In this document: positions 33,530-46,609 of the stretch, in pieces
Position numbering within the stretch: the first letter of the stretch is position 1
Layout of the letters: each line of letters opens with the position of its first letter
Assembly (NCBI GenBank): GCA_029964075.1
Contig: CM057146.1
Coordinates: forward strand, 13,721,501-13,785,500
DNA from: Patiria pectinifera
Lineage: Eukaryota; Echinodermata; Asteroidea; Valvatida; Asterinidae
Length of the DNA stretch: 64,000 bases
Direction: 5' to 3'
Position numbers and translations under genes: made by a program
The notes under the pieces: model-generated
What the model was told of the DNA's origin: nothing
The model's input: the letters and a program-made list of their open reading frames with translations, nothing else
Database searches by the model: none

Positions 33530-34017
33530 GCATTGAAGCTGTCCCGAATAACCAAATATTCAAATATTCAATCATCAACCAAATATTCAATAGCTTTTTG
33601 CTGGTTCGAATATTCAAAAGATAATAAAAAAACCATGCATGCCCCGTACACACACAAGTGTGATGTTATAAAGTTGCTGCATGTTATAAAGTTGCTGCAC
33701 TTTATTGTCAGATGCCACTTTTTGTCGACACTAACTGTTTTTGTCGACAGCGGTTTATTGTCCCCATCCTTTTAGCAGGTTAAAGCCATTGACAGTTATA
33801 AAATAAATACTGCAAAACACTCCTGTGGCCCATAACATCGATCGCCGCGCACAAATTTTAACTGGTGCGCTTTGCTTTCACCTTTTGACAGGTGCGGCAA
33901 GCTGTTGCAGTTGAATATGTAAACTTGAACACTGAGTTTCGAATATTTGAATATTCGGTCAAATGCAGTTTCGAATAATCGAATACAAAATTATTCGAAT
34001 ATGGCAGCCCTAACACA
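33530..34017. repeat. Segment bounded by GAATATTCGAA-type words
   Basis: The left part has CCAAATATTCAAATATTC and GGTTCGAATATTC. The right part has TTTCGAATATTTGAATATTC, TTCGAATAATCGAATAC and ATTCGAATATGGCAGCCC. The repeated TTCGAATATT words occur in both orientations, so the ends can pair. It is probably a degenerate foldback repeat. The frames 33390-33775 and 33858-34142 are not convincing genes. Confidence 0.4.
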
Positions 34018-34249
34018 TTGTACTGTCGGTGCATAAACAATCTGCACGCTGGTGTGTAGTAGTTTGTCACACAGACGAGATGTAAATGGTATAAACCGCG
34101 CATGTGCATTGCTGTCTGTACATCATCTGCCACGCTGTCCATATGTCAGCCAATGGTACCTTAACTTTCAAGGGTTATCAAACCGCATGGAAATACAGTC
34201 ACTGGGCTCTGTTCTCTTCATTCAAAATCCACCAAAAACATGGTAAATT

Positions 34250-36870
34250 TTGGAGGATCTGGGAAGTCAATTAATGTTACTGTTCAGCTCCTGAAAAAGC
34301 AGCAATTTTTATCAACTTTTCTGTAACCTAACAGTAAGCAATGCTAAATTGTCGATACCATTCCTGAAGGGGAAAAAAGATTGAAAATCGTATTTTCTCT
34401 CTGCTTTAATAACATAAATGGTTAACATTCTAGGCCTTCCAGCCTTTAAATCGGACAAAGTGGCTCAGACTTTAGGATAATTTTGTTATCAGACTTAATT
34501 GCAATTTTTGTATCATAGAAATTTGTGGCAATGCACAAGTCATGTGTGTGAGACCATAATACCTTCTGCGCCTGAAAAAAAAAATGAATATTTGTCAATT
34601 TTTGAATATTGAAGTTGTATTTGTCAGAAATTGCAATCAAAAAAGGCTATAGAAATGAAGCTGTACATTTTATGTAAAGCTGATTATTATATGATTGCAT
34701 GTTCTGTGATTTGAATAAAGCGCGTATCTTTTTGTGCAGTAATGAATTTTTATTGGATGATGAATATTGCATACAGCTGAGGATAATGAATATTCAATGA
34801 CGCTTTGCAGCGTGCCCGACCACTCCCTGGTGCCAGAAGAGTGGGACCATTTCTGTGAATTAATGTACATTTTATGAAATATTCACTTGTTGGGGTAATA
34901 CTTTGGTGTTGCCATTTATCTGTGTCAGTGTATTTTTGTTAACATGACAAACGTTGCTAAACCATAGCAGTCAGTATATTTTCCAGATTTATTATGTTGC
35001 AATTTTGTAAATTTAGTTCAACAGAGAGACTGACTGGAGTTGGTTCTGTTTCAATGCAGCTTCGGTTAAATGTGACTTTGTCAATATTCATTTGTGGTTA
35101 TATCATAATACATGTATATGGTTATGTAAAATTTGAGGCGGCGTGCTCTGTGGTGTATTGAAATGTACAGTGGTTGCAATTACATTGTAGTGTTTATCTC
35201 GATGAGAATGATTTTGTTCGATGTTAGTAAATCGATGTTTGCATGTGCAATGGAGTACTCTTAGGGGGAGTCCAGGCGTGAAAATGGAAGTATATTACAA
35301 AGAAGTTGCTAGCTGATTGAATGATTAAATATTGGGTTAATAAAATCACAGTTAGCGCAGTGTTTGAAAAAATATGGGGAAATGTTGGTATCAAGGGATT
35401 TATGAATGGAGTCGAGCACTTTTCAAGATGGCAACAGTCCACAATTAAACATGATTGGTTCTTTTTTTTTGGGGGGGGGGGTTCTGTTGCTAGGATGTGA
35501 CTGGCCCCACACTATTTCACCGTACTTTTTCTTTCTGACATGAAATGTCGGTACCGGAGGTCCAGAGGATGTTGGCAATGTAGTTTTAAAAAAGGGAAAA
35601 TATGCATATCACTAGTAGTGACTAGAACACTGTGTAAACAGTAAAGTTTGTGGGACCATTTTACATTATTCTAGACAAACTGCCACTATCTTTGAGATAT
35701 GGTGGAAACAATAGAAGGCAGCTATTTGAAAGGAGTCCAGCTTTTGTCTTTATCAAAGTTGGCCCACTCCAACCAAAGAGCGCCCTTCTAATGTGTCCGC
35801 CATATCTAAAAATGGCCCATTTGCTTTCAAATTGCTTGTTGCGTACAGAAAGTGGTCAAAGTGCAAAGGATTTGCATGTATTGCATATGGTGGACATGAT
35901 AGGAGGGCGCTGTTTATTTTCGGTAAATTTAGGTAAATACAAAATAGCGCCCTCCTATGTCTACTTGTACCAAAAGACTAATGTATATGACGTCGGCCAA
36001 TAAGTGGCTAGATCGAGCAGGAAGGAGGACACTCATCAAGTCTTACGATTCTTTTCAGATGAGATTTTAATTTCCTTGTGAAGATACTTAAAGGGGCGGG
36101 GCCACACCCCTTCCCTCCTTCCCTCCATCTTTTGAAAAGACGTACTGTCCATGCTATTAGTAAACAAAATATGACTTTTTCTCTCCTTGCGAATTTCAAC
36201 TTGTATTTGTGGGGGTTTTTTATGGTGGGGGGAGGGGTGCTTTTGTGCACAGATTCGCATTGCGGTAGAAGGGTTCTCCGTCCCTATATCGATTATGTTA
36301 AGGGGCGGGAACCAGTCTACCCTGAGATCACTGGATAATTGTGGGGCCGGCCACAAATATTTATAAAAAAAAATTTTTAAAAATCAAAACTACATTTGGG
36401 CCCTTTTTTCGTTCAGTGTCTCAATCACAAGTGAGTGACTTTTGTATTTCTAAGAAACTAGCATTAAAAATCAGTGTTTTTTTTCTGTATTATCGAAAAT
36501 AGCAGCTGCTGCATGTGCATGGACGGTACATCTTTAATGTTCTCAAATTAATTTACTTATGTGTGGAATCTCTATGTACCAAGGATATAGTAATCAATGT
36601 TAGGCAGTGGCTATGAAGAAATACATCCAAACTCAAACAACATTGGGCAAATACTGCTTGAATCTCAGTCTCTTTTTTTTTCTCTGTGTACATTTGTCAA
36701 ACATTTTATTTCCACATAATTACTCTGGAGTGAGAATCAGTACTACGGAGCGCATGTCGGTGTAACTTGAAATTTGGACAACCTGAAATACATACTCACT
36801 GGTTGTATTGCGCATGCCTCAGAGGACACTAATTAAAACAGGGACACCGACAAGTCACGTGTGATAGTTA
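34250..36870. other. Intergenic DNA, one short inverted repeat
   Basis: There is a clear inverted pair ATAGGAGGGCGCT / AGCGCCCTCCTAT at about 35899-35957 inside a patch (35650-36000) with further weak inverted words (GAGATATGGTGG / CGCCATATCT). Poly-G occurs at 35468-35480. No coding frame is credible. The frequency of TACATGTA and ACCGGT words falls sharply here compared with the kinase gene. Confidence 0.45.
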
Positions 36871-36872
36871 GA

Positions 36873-37272
36873 GTCCATAAGGCCAAAAAAAAAAGTCTCC
36901 GGTTTCTGGTATGGAGCTTGCCCAAAAAGTGGTGCGGCGACGCGGCCTTTTTTTTTTCTTTTTTTTTACCCGACTTTTTTGCTTCAAATGTCGGCTGATG
37001 ACTACAAATGGTGCCCGACTAAACTTAGTACAAATATGCCTATATGGGATTGGGAGTCCAGAGAGGCCACATAAAGCTTATTCTCGACCATAACTCCATC
37101 TAAAAACACGTTATAAATGTGCAGCAGCAGGATTCCAGTCAAACCAGTGAGTTTGGCGGTTTTGAGACATCATCTGTCATTGAAAAAAAAACGTTTTCAT
37201 TTTGCCGACGCGCATGGCTATAGCGACGCGCGCGCATACCAGAAACCGGAGACTTTTTTTGGGCCCTAAGAC
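36873..37272. mobile_element. 400-bp MITE with ~37-bp terminal inverted repeats
   Basis: AAAAGTCTCCGGTTTCTGGTAT at the left and ATACCAGAAACCGGAGACTTTT at the right are exact inverses. The outer GTCCATAAGGCC and GGGCCCTAAGAC pair with mismatches. The interior contains GCGGCGACGCGG and GCCGACGCGCATGGC. No coding frame beyond 60 codons of low complexity. Confidence 0.75.
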
Positions 37273-38270
37273 AGTAAGAGAACAGATGTCAACATTTTCA
37301 CATGGCACCGACATTTCGTGTACGCTTGCGTATAGTGGGACCATTGACCTAAAATAGTCATGTAAACGATATCCAATTGTCGGAAAATAATTTACTTCTT
37401 TTTTGCCTATTATAAAAGCGTTCGTCGAAAAATTCCCGTCGAAATAACTTTTCCTCCGTAACTTGTGAGGGATCGGTAAATAATAAACAGGGATGTTTTA
37501 ATTGCCGGGATCGATCTGACTGAGGAGTCAGGTTCTGACTGGGGAGTCGGGGGGGGGGGCGTATCATAAGTCCGACGCCTCATGATGAGGCGTCAGACTT
37601 ATGAGGCATACATTCCGCCCCATAGGTCCGACGCCTCATAAATCCGACGCTTCATAAGACTTATGAGGCCTCGGAGCTATGAGGCGTCGGACCTATAAGG
37701 CGGATTGGCGGAATAAATAAATGTTATGCCTCATATCGTCGATCGTACCACGATCTGACCTATCTGAATTGTTGACGAATTTTGGTTTTTAGCATATTCT
37801 GGTTATGCATGATGAAATCTTTATTTTCTGAAAATTTCAAATTCATAAGTGGCCTAATTAGCTATTTCAGAAGCTGATTCAGCTAATTAAAAATGTTTAC
37901 CTATCGCTACAAAATGCAAAATTATCATTTCACAAACTGACGCATCGAGATAGGTCACTTCGTGAAACGCGTAAACAACGCTGTCAGTTTTCCACGAAGT
38001 GACTTATAGAGTCTGATACCTGGACTTAATGTGGTCCCTATCACTTTCTTATGAAAATGAGTTACTATATAGGGGCCAGTCTTTAGCGTTATCAGAATCA
38101 ATGGCGGCGTACACATGTCGTTTGATGGCTGAACGAAACTAGCAAGTTTCAACCGAGTTTCTGATTCCGTAAACTTCTGTAAGTATATTCCTCCGGGTAT
38201 TGCAATATGTTCGTGTTGGGCTTTGTCTGAATACATGTTTTGCAGAGACTCGTTTGTATTGTTGATGTAC

Positions 38271-38874
38271 CCTAACGTGGCGCGGCCCCTAACGTGGCGC
38301 ACTTTGATTTTTCGCCTGTAGCGCCTAGCTAGAGCAAAAGTTTTAACTGAAATTTCACAGAAAGTGAAATTTCATCAAGTTATAAACATTTCCGTTCATA
38401 AATCGCGAGTTTATTTACCCGCTACAAAGCTAAAAGAAAAAATTATTTTGGCGTGATTTTCCGATTTTATTTTCAGGTGCAAAGTGAACTCTTTGAAAAT
38501 GCCCCGAAAAATAAGAAAATAATTTTGTGACAAACATCTGGCTGGGTATGTAGGTAGAGATAATAATGATTTGTCAGAATTTATCAAGTTTACAGAAATT
38601 CTTAAATGTTAATTTGGAATTTTCCGAGATTTATTTAAGTGCGCCACGTTAGGGAACACTCCGCCAAATTGTGCCCAATTTCCGGACGCCACCGTTTTTT
38701 TAATTTCGGCTTAAATTTTATGAAACCGAAATTGTTCACAGAGGTTAAACAACAATCATCAATAAGGTAAAAGTACCAGTATTTCACTGCATGAATTTGA
38801 GGTTTGTCAACAAAGAGGTTTGGTAACACTACACGAGGAAATTTGGGTAAGCTTCGACGTGCGCCACGTTAGGG
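38271..38874. repeat. Nested CCTAACGTGGCGC inverted-repeat unit
   Basis: CCTAACGTGGCGC occurs at 38271-38283 and 38288-38300. Its inverse GTGCGCCACGTTAGGG occurs at 38639-38654 and 38859-38874, both followed by AACAC. This makes a nested foldback unit of 370-600 bp inside the 37564-41451 element, probably a separate insertion. Confidence 0.6.
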
Positions 38875-41039
38875 AACACGACTATATGATAGCACAGCGC
38901 TAATTAGCCTATTGGCGTACTGTATAGTGTAGACGGTAGTGGGTAGTCATAATCAGTCAGAATAACACTTGAGTGGGGTTCGATTCCGAACTAATGCTTT
39001 TTAATGACATCTCGGTTGATATTTACGCTGATTCACTGACTGTCCTTTCGGGAAAATATTTATTAAATAAAAGGGCCAACTAAGGTTGCTTTTTTAATAT
39101 TATGATTCGTGATTGGTTTGGTTTGTTTGTGTTACAGAATGTGGATGTCTCAGTGGTTAATTGCAGCCAAAAGTTTATACAGAGCACCATTCGTCTATAT
39201 AATTGCATGAAGTTTTGAAAAAGCTTCGTTAAAAGGAAAGTGATCGATTCCTGGAGCATGAATGTAAGCAATTTTTTTAACATAAAGGTTATTATTTAAC
39301 CTTTCATACTTTTGCTGCTTAATATTTTGGTTTTATACTGCCCGGCTCAGATCAAAAAGAGCATTGCGTCTGTTCTTTGTTTTTACGTTTTGTGCTTCGT
39401 TTTTCTCTTTTTAAATGTTGATTTAGTACTCCAGTCTTGCTACAATTCTAAAGTCAGTGCAGATAACAAAAAGAATATAAATGGGGTGAACTGCAAAAAA
39501 GTTAAATTCAGTTGCTATGATTTGTTTTAGTTAATATTGCAAAACATGTGAAAATCTAAAAAAAAAAGACACAGAATGCAAGGATACACCAGACATGAAA
39601 CACATTCTGAATGATTTATCAATGATTTCCTTGTTAATAACAAACTGTAAATGTTTTATATTGATTTTCCATGTCGACTATATTAAAAGAAAAAAATCCA
39701 AATAAATGTTCATGTAGATTCAAAATTTAAATTTAATTAAAAAGTATTGATTACTGAATGTATGAACCACCTGCCACAGTATGCCTCGGAATGTAACGGG
39801 AAAATGCTCAGCCTTAAAACAAATGGCGACTACTGATTGCCGATAAAATGTTGAGTGAATATATTTCTATTCTTTTTTTGGGGTGCATTTCTCAAGATTT
39901 TCGATATGTTGTGCTTGTAACTCCACAATCTTTGAACCAGGAGCTGTTCCTTAGCCGTCACTGTTATCACCTTTGATCTACATCCTTCACTAATGCCAGA
40001 CTTATCTTGAAATATTAAGAGATACCTCTTTTATTGTCAGTTCTCGCACTGTTTCATTTATGCACCTATAGTTTGAAGTAAAACTAAAAACTAAAAACAA
40101 TAATTAAGAACAAATAAAGGAAATTCATTGCTAAGAACGTTTCAAGTAAAGCCCTTATTTTTAAATTTGAAAGATTGCTGAGAACAACTCTCTGCACTGC
40201 CTCTCTGTTGAACTCTTTACATCAGACCTACATCATGTTTTCCCTTTGATTATGGTCAGTCCCAGTTCACACTTTAAGGCAGTACTTGTCTTTCTACATA
40301 ATTAATTTGTTTCTTAGATTTACTTTTCTATCCCTTGAGTGGCCTTAAATATGGCCTGTTATGATAGTCGACTCTCAAAAAACAAAAGGTTCATTGTATT
40401 AACGCGACTAAACGTCCTATGTATATTAAGTTTTGACGTTTTGAGCATTGTTAATTAAAACGCAGCCGATTTTTTTTTTAAAGGGGGCGGCTTACAAAGT
40501 TTCTGCAGAAAATTGCTGTTTTTAGGGAATAATAGGTTTAAATAATGAGAAAGTACACTCTGAAGAATAACAAATAGAAAACAAAGATTTGAAGATTATG
40601 AGAGTGTAGATGTACGCTTATCGTTCTGTTTCAATGTAACTTGAAGTTGTGAATCTTGTTTGAACAAAATACCTGTTTTGTCCATGGATTTTATCTCTCG
40701 ATTGTTTTACAGATAAGAATAGAAAAAAAATAATGGAATAAAAGTACACCTTTACAATGAATCCGTTCAAGAATTATTACTAGGAGGTATACACAATGTA
40801 TTCAACAAGTTTCTATGCACCCCGTATATGTTGGAATTCATTTTCTAATTTCCTTCACTCTAAAACTATAGCGTTTTAATTCGTAAGAGCTTATTAATCT
40901 CTAATAACAATAATATTAATATAAAAAAACAACAGATTGCAGCGAACCTCCATATGACTTAACGTGAAGAGGTCCGCACGCGCGCATGCGCATATGACAT
41001 AAGTCACTATCAGCCACAGAGAAATCGAAATTGTTCGTT

Positions 41040-41176
41040 TCACGAAGTGACCTATCTGGATAGGTCGCCGTTCGCGCGCATGAAAAATGAAAATTAAATT
41101 TTCACGAAGTGACCTATCTAGATAGGTCGCCGTTCGCGAGCATGAAATATGAAAATGAAATTTTCACGAAGTGACT
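41040..41176. repeat. Tandem ~62-bp repeats with TTCACGAAGTGAC
   Basis: Two adjacent units (about 41040-41101 and 41102-41163) each read TTCACGAAGTGACCTATCT, GATAGGTCGCCGTTCGCG, GCATGAAA. A third partial TTCACGAAGTGACTTATG follows. CCTATCTGGATAGG and CCTATCTAGATAGG are inner palindromes. The mirror-image partner is at 37947-38010. Confidence 0.7.
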
Positions 41177-41459
41177 TATGGATTTGACGCCTATTTTTCA
41201 CCTGGTAATGATGAGTTTTTGCCTTAGAAAACAATTAAATATCATAATTCAACTATCCAACTTTATTATATATAAAAACTGAGTCAATGAAAATTAGTGT
41301 TCTGGGTGAAAGAGTGGATGCAAAAAAGGCCCAACTTCAAACGCATTTTTCTCGAAATGGCAAAAACTAAGATAGGTCAGATCGTGGTACGATCGACGAT
41401 ATGTCCGACGCCTTGAGGCGTCGGACTTATGAAACGTCGGACTTATGAGCGGACCCCGA

Positions 41460-41695
41460 GTCAGGTTGGCGTAGTGGTACTTTCCTCGCCATCCACCGCT
41501 GTGACCCGGGTTCCAATCCCGCCTGGGCCAATATTCCTCTGGGCCCTTCCTCCCACCCCTAAAACTGTAATTTCAATTCATTGTCTGTTCTCTACAGGTT
41601 TCTTCAGGCTTGCGAGCTACAGTGCCTAAGGCACTTATGATGAAAACTTGGTTTCATTACCAGATAGAAATAAAATAAATAATAAAATAATCCTG
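41460..41695 (+). repeat. tRNA-derived SINE, full-looking
   Basis: It has an A box TTGGCGTAGTGGTAC (about 41466-41480) and a B box GGGTTCCAATCCC (41508-41520) at tRNA spacing. A 130-base body follows, then an A/T tail AATAAAATAAATAATAAAATAA. It abuts the right end of the 37564-41451 element. The 66-codon frame over it is not a gene. Confidence 0.7.
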
Positions 41696-41699
41696 TACG

Positions 41700-44600
41700 A
41701 TTTGGGGGTAAAAGTCTTGCTTAAAAAATGGTCGATAGGTAAACGGCAAGGCGCTGTCGGACGAACATTTAATTCGAATTCTAGTCCAAGAAATTCTCCA
41801 CGTTAGTTGTCACCAATAAAGTATCACCAAGTCCATGTTGGCTTTTGGTTTGATTTAAAATTTGACATAGACCGACTTTCGTTTCCCTTCCTCGTTCGGA
41901 AGTTTATGGGTTGACTTCCCGTTTGTCGTACATGTATCCTGTCTCCCAGGTCTCCTTTATGTTTGTTTATTTTTGCAAAACGCAAATTTCTTTGCTTTTT
42001 TCCCCTTTAACTTTTTTTTCTTGGTGAAGTGGACATTCCTGATCCCATACATTTTGTGTGTGCAAATGAAACCTGCTTGTGCATGCTTGTTACAATTCCA
42101 AGAGGGCGCCATAATCTTGGACTGGGCGACGGATGATATTCGACAGCCCGGCTGAGAGTACAATTCAAGTACATTTTAAATAATTAAGTGAAGTAGGCCG
42201 AGGCTCAATCGAACGCACGATTTAACATAAATATTTTGAAGCCCGAATCTGGTGTAGCGTCGCAATGCGTGATGAGCACTTTTTTAGCAAAATATAGCTG
42301 GTTCCTTTGTTGTTGTAAATGACTTCAAGATTCAAGATTCGACCTAGACTAGTTCCCAGCCCTTCCGTTATTGATTCTGACTTCGATTTTTTCAATTACA
42401 AATGAACTTTACGTTATAGTATTGAAACAGTTCTCTCCTTTGTGATGATTTGTTTATGGTCCAAATCTCATACAAAGGCTTAACACTGAAGCCATCGGCT
42501 TGCGTGCTTGATTATTAGGAAAACAAATTCAGCTGGCTGACTTTCACACGAAAAAGTCTTTGTTTTGCATGTGCAGCTTCTCTTTTGATAAGATTTTGTC
42601 AAAATTCATTTTGTTCCGTCAGACACGTCATTTTTGTTGGAGTGAACTTGTAATGGTACTGGGGGATGGAAGTAAGTTGCTTGAATCTTCAGTCTGTATA
42701 CACTGTGATCTCCAATGGTTCAAAGTTCTCTCGTACGGTATAGAATAAAAATACATAAACAGTTACATTTTGAAATGTTGACATTTTTGTATGTCAAGTG
42801 AGACAGGAGTTTATGTACCATGACCTATATGTACCGGTATTATCAAATTAAAAATACAATACAAACATAAACGGGTGCGAGGCAGGTGAAAAGACACGAG
42901 CATATTGGCATAAATGGGATTATCAAGTGCCAGGTTATAACTTTTTCAACAGTGATTTCCTCTTGAATTTAACGTTTTTCCAGTGATAGTTGATATGTGC
43001 CTAAGTTGAGAGAATGAAAACTCATATACGTTTTGCCTGAATTACAAAGGTGAAGGTAATTCACTGTAACATAAAACGATATGGTCTGTTGAAATATTAA
43101 ATGAGTATCGGAGAAAATGGGGCCGGGGTTTATTTCTAAGCAAAATTGTTATAAAATCGAAAATTAATTATGCGAGAGATTTAATTGTTTGTCTGCCCAT
43201 CGACCTTGTTGCGCTGTATAATAAATTATGCCAAAAATGTCGTACATAACACGAGTGAAGGCTGCAGGCAATAATAACCGCAGCTTATCGGCGAACCGTG
43301 ATGAGTATGCCTTGACATCTTTCCCCAGAAGTCTTGTTAACAAAACAATGCTCGATCTACTTCACTTCATCGAGCAATGGTATAATGAGCCTGTAAGATT
43401 CGACAGAAGACATCGTACTAAAATAAATGGATGTGGTGTTAAGTATGGACTGATATGAAATTCAGAGTCTTTGACCACATGCGCATGAGTGCAGAAAACA
43501 ATACCATGTCGTACCCGGTTACAAATTCAGATCGCCAACACTCATGCATCGCTTCTGTCTTTCCCAAAGTCTTAATTTGCTTGTGTGGTGTTTTTTTTTA
43601 AGAGTAAATTGAGGATGTATATTGCTTAGACCCCAAAAAAGTTCTGCTTCCGGTTTCTCACGAACCCTATTCTGACAGCCCCTACCCTATTTTTTTTTAT
43701 GGGAAAAATGAGGAAAAAAACACCCAAAACCATCAATTTCTACTTTTTACCCTTGACTTCATGCATACGCCTCCATATGATCGTACACAAAAAGAAATTG
43801 CCCCCCCCCCGCAAAAAAAATTTCCCTACCTACCTACTTTATTTTCGAATGCCATGTAATCGGAAGCAGAACTATTCTTTTTGCCTAACATAGAAATCAT
43901 GCAAGTCAATTTGTGTACATGCATACTAGACAATTGCTGATGATGCATCGATGGGCGTCATTTATCATAATATTTGACGAGTAGCATACACTCCTTTTAC
44001 CCTAGTTCATTGAGTAAACAATTGCAAGTCTGAAACCTTGAATTTAACCTGAAATGTACATACGTCATAGCTCTTTACAACTATGCGTGGTTGCGCTCTA
44101 GTGGAAGAAATTGTGACATAGTGGGGAAATAAATGCATGACATGCAAGTCCCTTCTGGGCTACCATACATGCATCAGCGCACGCCACAAAATAATTTCAA
44201 AAATTGCTGCGGCATCATTATGTGCAAGATGTCAAAATGAGTTAGACTGCAATGATATTTGAGTGGATAAAAAGAAAGAAAATTCAAGGCTATACAGTTC
44301 AAACTGCTTTTCAGTCAGTCAAATAGTTACCTCCAACGAGATCTGTGTTCTTCATCCATGTTTAAGCTCAGTAGTTTTAGAAACTTTTACTCTTGTTCGT
44401 CGTCAGACTACACACTCTCGTCAGCCAATCAGATTGTGTTCGTAAACTTTTTGAGAGTTTCCTACGCGTGCATGCTAAAATACTGAAATACTCTTAGTTC
44501 TTGATCCGCGATCATTGATCCCCATTAATGTAGATCTATGTTCTTGATTTATAGCCTACGTGGTCAAGTTCTGGAGCTTGTTAGCCAATGAGAGGAGGCG

Positions 44601-45170
44601 TTACTTGAGCCTTTGGTGCATTTTTAGGACAACAAAATATGGCGACCGTTGGGCACGTATGTGAACGAAATGTCGAGGATTTTTATCAGAGTAGACATCC
44701 CACATGAACATTGGAGTTGCAAGGTCGCCTACCCAGTGGAAGCAAATGTCCAGATGTAGCTCGAGCTCGGTAGGTAGGTATAAAGAGTTGTCTGCATTTT
44801 AGTTGCCGCCATTGTCAAGCTCTTTTTGAATGGGCCATTTGAACACGTGGGTTGAACGAAACTTGAATAAATACTGTCTCGAGGTTGCATCTGCATGAAA
44901 TGGTGGCATTCCAGCTTTCCAGCGATACCTTTCTTTGCTAGTCCTAGACTCCTTCGGTCAAGAATGAATAAGCACTTTTGTCTATTGATTTCAAAACAGA
45001 GAATTTAGAAAGCATTCTTTTTCCACGTTGGGCCGCATTCAGTTAAGTGATACGAGCTGTCACTTCAACCATTAATAATAAACCATTACACTGTCACTTC
45101 GCATTGTCAGTTGATAAGGTGAGGCTCGTGCACTCGGTCTGCAAGGACGCACATTGCTTTGGCAGCTCAG
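41700..45170. other. Intergenic DNA, no gene recognised
   Basis: Frames at 42560-42748, 43228-43458 and 44263-44445 lack any recognisable domain or splice context. At 44638, AATATGGCGACC looks like a strong translation start, but the frame closes after 23 codons with no convincing donor. Poly-A and poly-C runs lie at 43690-43815. Nothing else is assigned. Confidence 0.4.
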
Positions 45171-45519
45171 GCCAGCAATTCGTCACCGACACCACAAACT
45201 GACACCCTCTGCATCACCCATTCTTAAAATTTGTATCCTTGTGGAGACATTTTGGAGATAAAATTTGTATCCTTGTGGAAATTCCTGGTTTTTGGGTAAA
45301 ACCCATATATCTATTTCGTGAAAACCTTGTGGAGACCTATTCATCTATAGAAATTGCCCTGTGGAGACCTTTACAATGTTTTGTTCCCTATTGCAGATTT
45401 CTGCGCAGATTTCTGCGATGTTGCACATTTTATCACACATGTCTGCGCAGATTTCTGCGGATGTCGCACTTTTATCGGGTGCCGAAAGTATGAGGCCACA
45501 CGTGTAAATAAATTAGTTT

Positions 45520-45905
45520 ACAAAATTTTTAATATATAATTATTATTATATTATATATTTTTTTTTTTCACAATTATATGTAAATAATTTTTTGGCAGTG
45601 ATTTTGAATATGTAAAAAATATTAATAATAATGCCAAAAAAAAAAAAAATAAAATAATAAATAAAATAAAAAAATATTAAATATAAATAATAAAAAAAAA
45701 AATTATATATAAATAATTAATAATGAATAAAAAAATATATAAATAAAAAAAAAAGGCAAAATAATATATATAAATAAAAACAATAAAAATAAAATAAATA
45801 TATAAAAATAAACAAAAATGATAAATAATATATATAAAAATAATAAAAAAATATATAAATAATAAATAAAAATAAAAAGTTATATAAAATTATATATTAA
45901 TAATA
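45520..45905. repeat. Left AT-only block of the foldback element
   Basis: Nearly pure A/T, dominated by AATAAATATATAAA-type words with the A-rich strand on top. It is mirrored by the T-rich block at 46610-47065. The composition alone would pair across the central array. Confidence 0.8.
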
Positions 45906-45945
45906 GGTTTGTATGAGGAAAGGGTGGAATTTTTTTGGATTTTTC

Positions 45946-46600
45946 GCATTCGCGTCGAATTCCTATTCACATGCATTCGACGCGTTTTCGTTATTTTCGC
46001 ATCGAATTGCGAATCGTCGATTTTCGTTCGCATTCGTTTGCATCCCGAACGAATTATTTCGTCGGGATTCCGAATTTTCCCGAATTACGAATTCGTTTCG
46101 TTCGTCGGAAATTCTCGATTTCGATCATTAATTCCAGGAATTCTTTCCACGAATTCGTTTCGTTTCGTTTTCGCCCTTGCACATTCGTATTATTTTCGCG
46201 AACGAAGGAAATATTCGTTTCGTCTTCACGAATTCAACGGCAACTCGATCGTTCGAATTAATTCGTCGTTTTGAATTATTCCTAATTCGTTTTCGTTTCC
46301 ATTCGTCGTTCCGTTCGAACGAATTACTAATTCGGGATCGTAATATAATTGCATCGAAACGTTCGTAAAATCGATAAATGCACCGTCTCAATAATTCGTG
46401 CATTCGTGCGAACGAATAGCAATTCGTGCGAAACGTGAATTCGTGCGAAACGAATTTGCAAATTAAAAAAAAAGTCCACCAAAAATCCACCCTTCCAATT
46501 CGTGAATTAGTAATTCGTGCGAACGAATTAGTAATTCGTGCGAACGAATTAGAATTCTGCGAACGACGAAATAATTCGTGCGAACGAATTAATTATATCC
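45946..46600. repeat. Degenerate ATTCG/CGAAT array with internal reversal
   Basis: From about 45946 to 46320 the top strand is rich in ATTCGTTTCG words. After about 46310 it switches to GTGCGAACGAATTAG words, the inverse sense, with TAATTCGTGCGAACGAATTAG in tandem at 46505-46550. Long frames on both strands (45909-46274, 46128-46490) are by-products of this composition. Confidence 0.75.
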
Positions 46601-46609
46601 AAAAAAAAA

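Larger units (their letters stand above)
37564..41451. mobile_element. 3.9-kb terminal-inverted-repeat element, non-coding
   Basis: The left end has CATAAGTCCGACGCCTCATG and further hairpins of TCCGACGCCTCA words up to 37700. Then comes a 32-base block at 37733-37764 (ATCGTCGATCGTACCACGAT core), which is present exactly inverted at 41370-41401. The right end again has GACGCCTTGAGGCGTCGGAC and CGTCGGACTTATG. Subterminal TCACGAAGTGACCTATC motifs occur on both sides (37950-38010; 41040-41176). The 3-kb core is AT-rich with no open frame resembling a transposase. Exact ends and target duplication are not certain. Confidence 0.7.

Noticed and set aside
43228..43458. 76-codon plus-strand frame
   Set aside because: Reasonable residue composition but no homology that I recognise, no promoter or splice context; kept out as likely chance.
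44638..44710. Strong-looking start AATATGGCGACC
   Set aside because: Closes after 23 codons and no convincing GT donor was found, so a first exon could not be supported.
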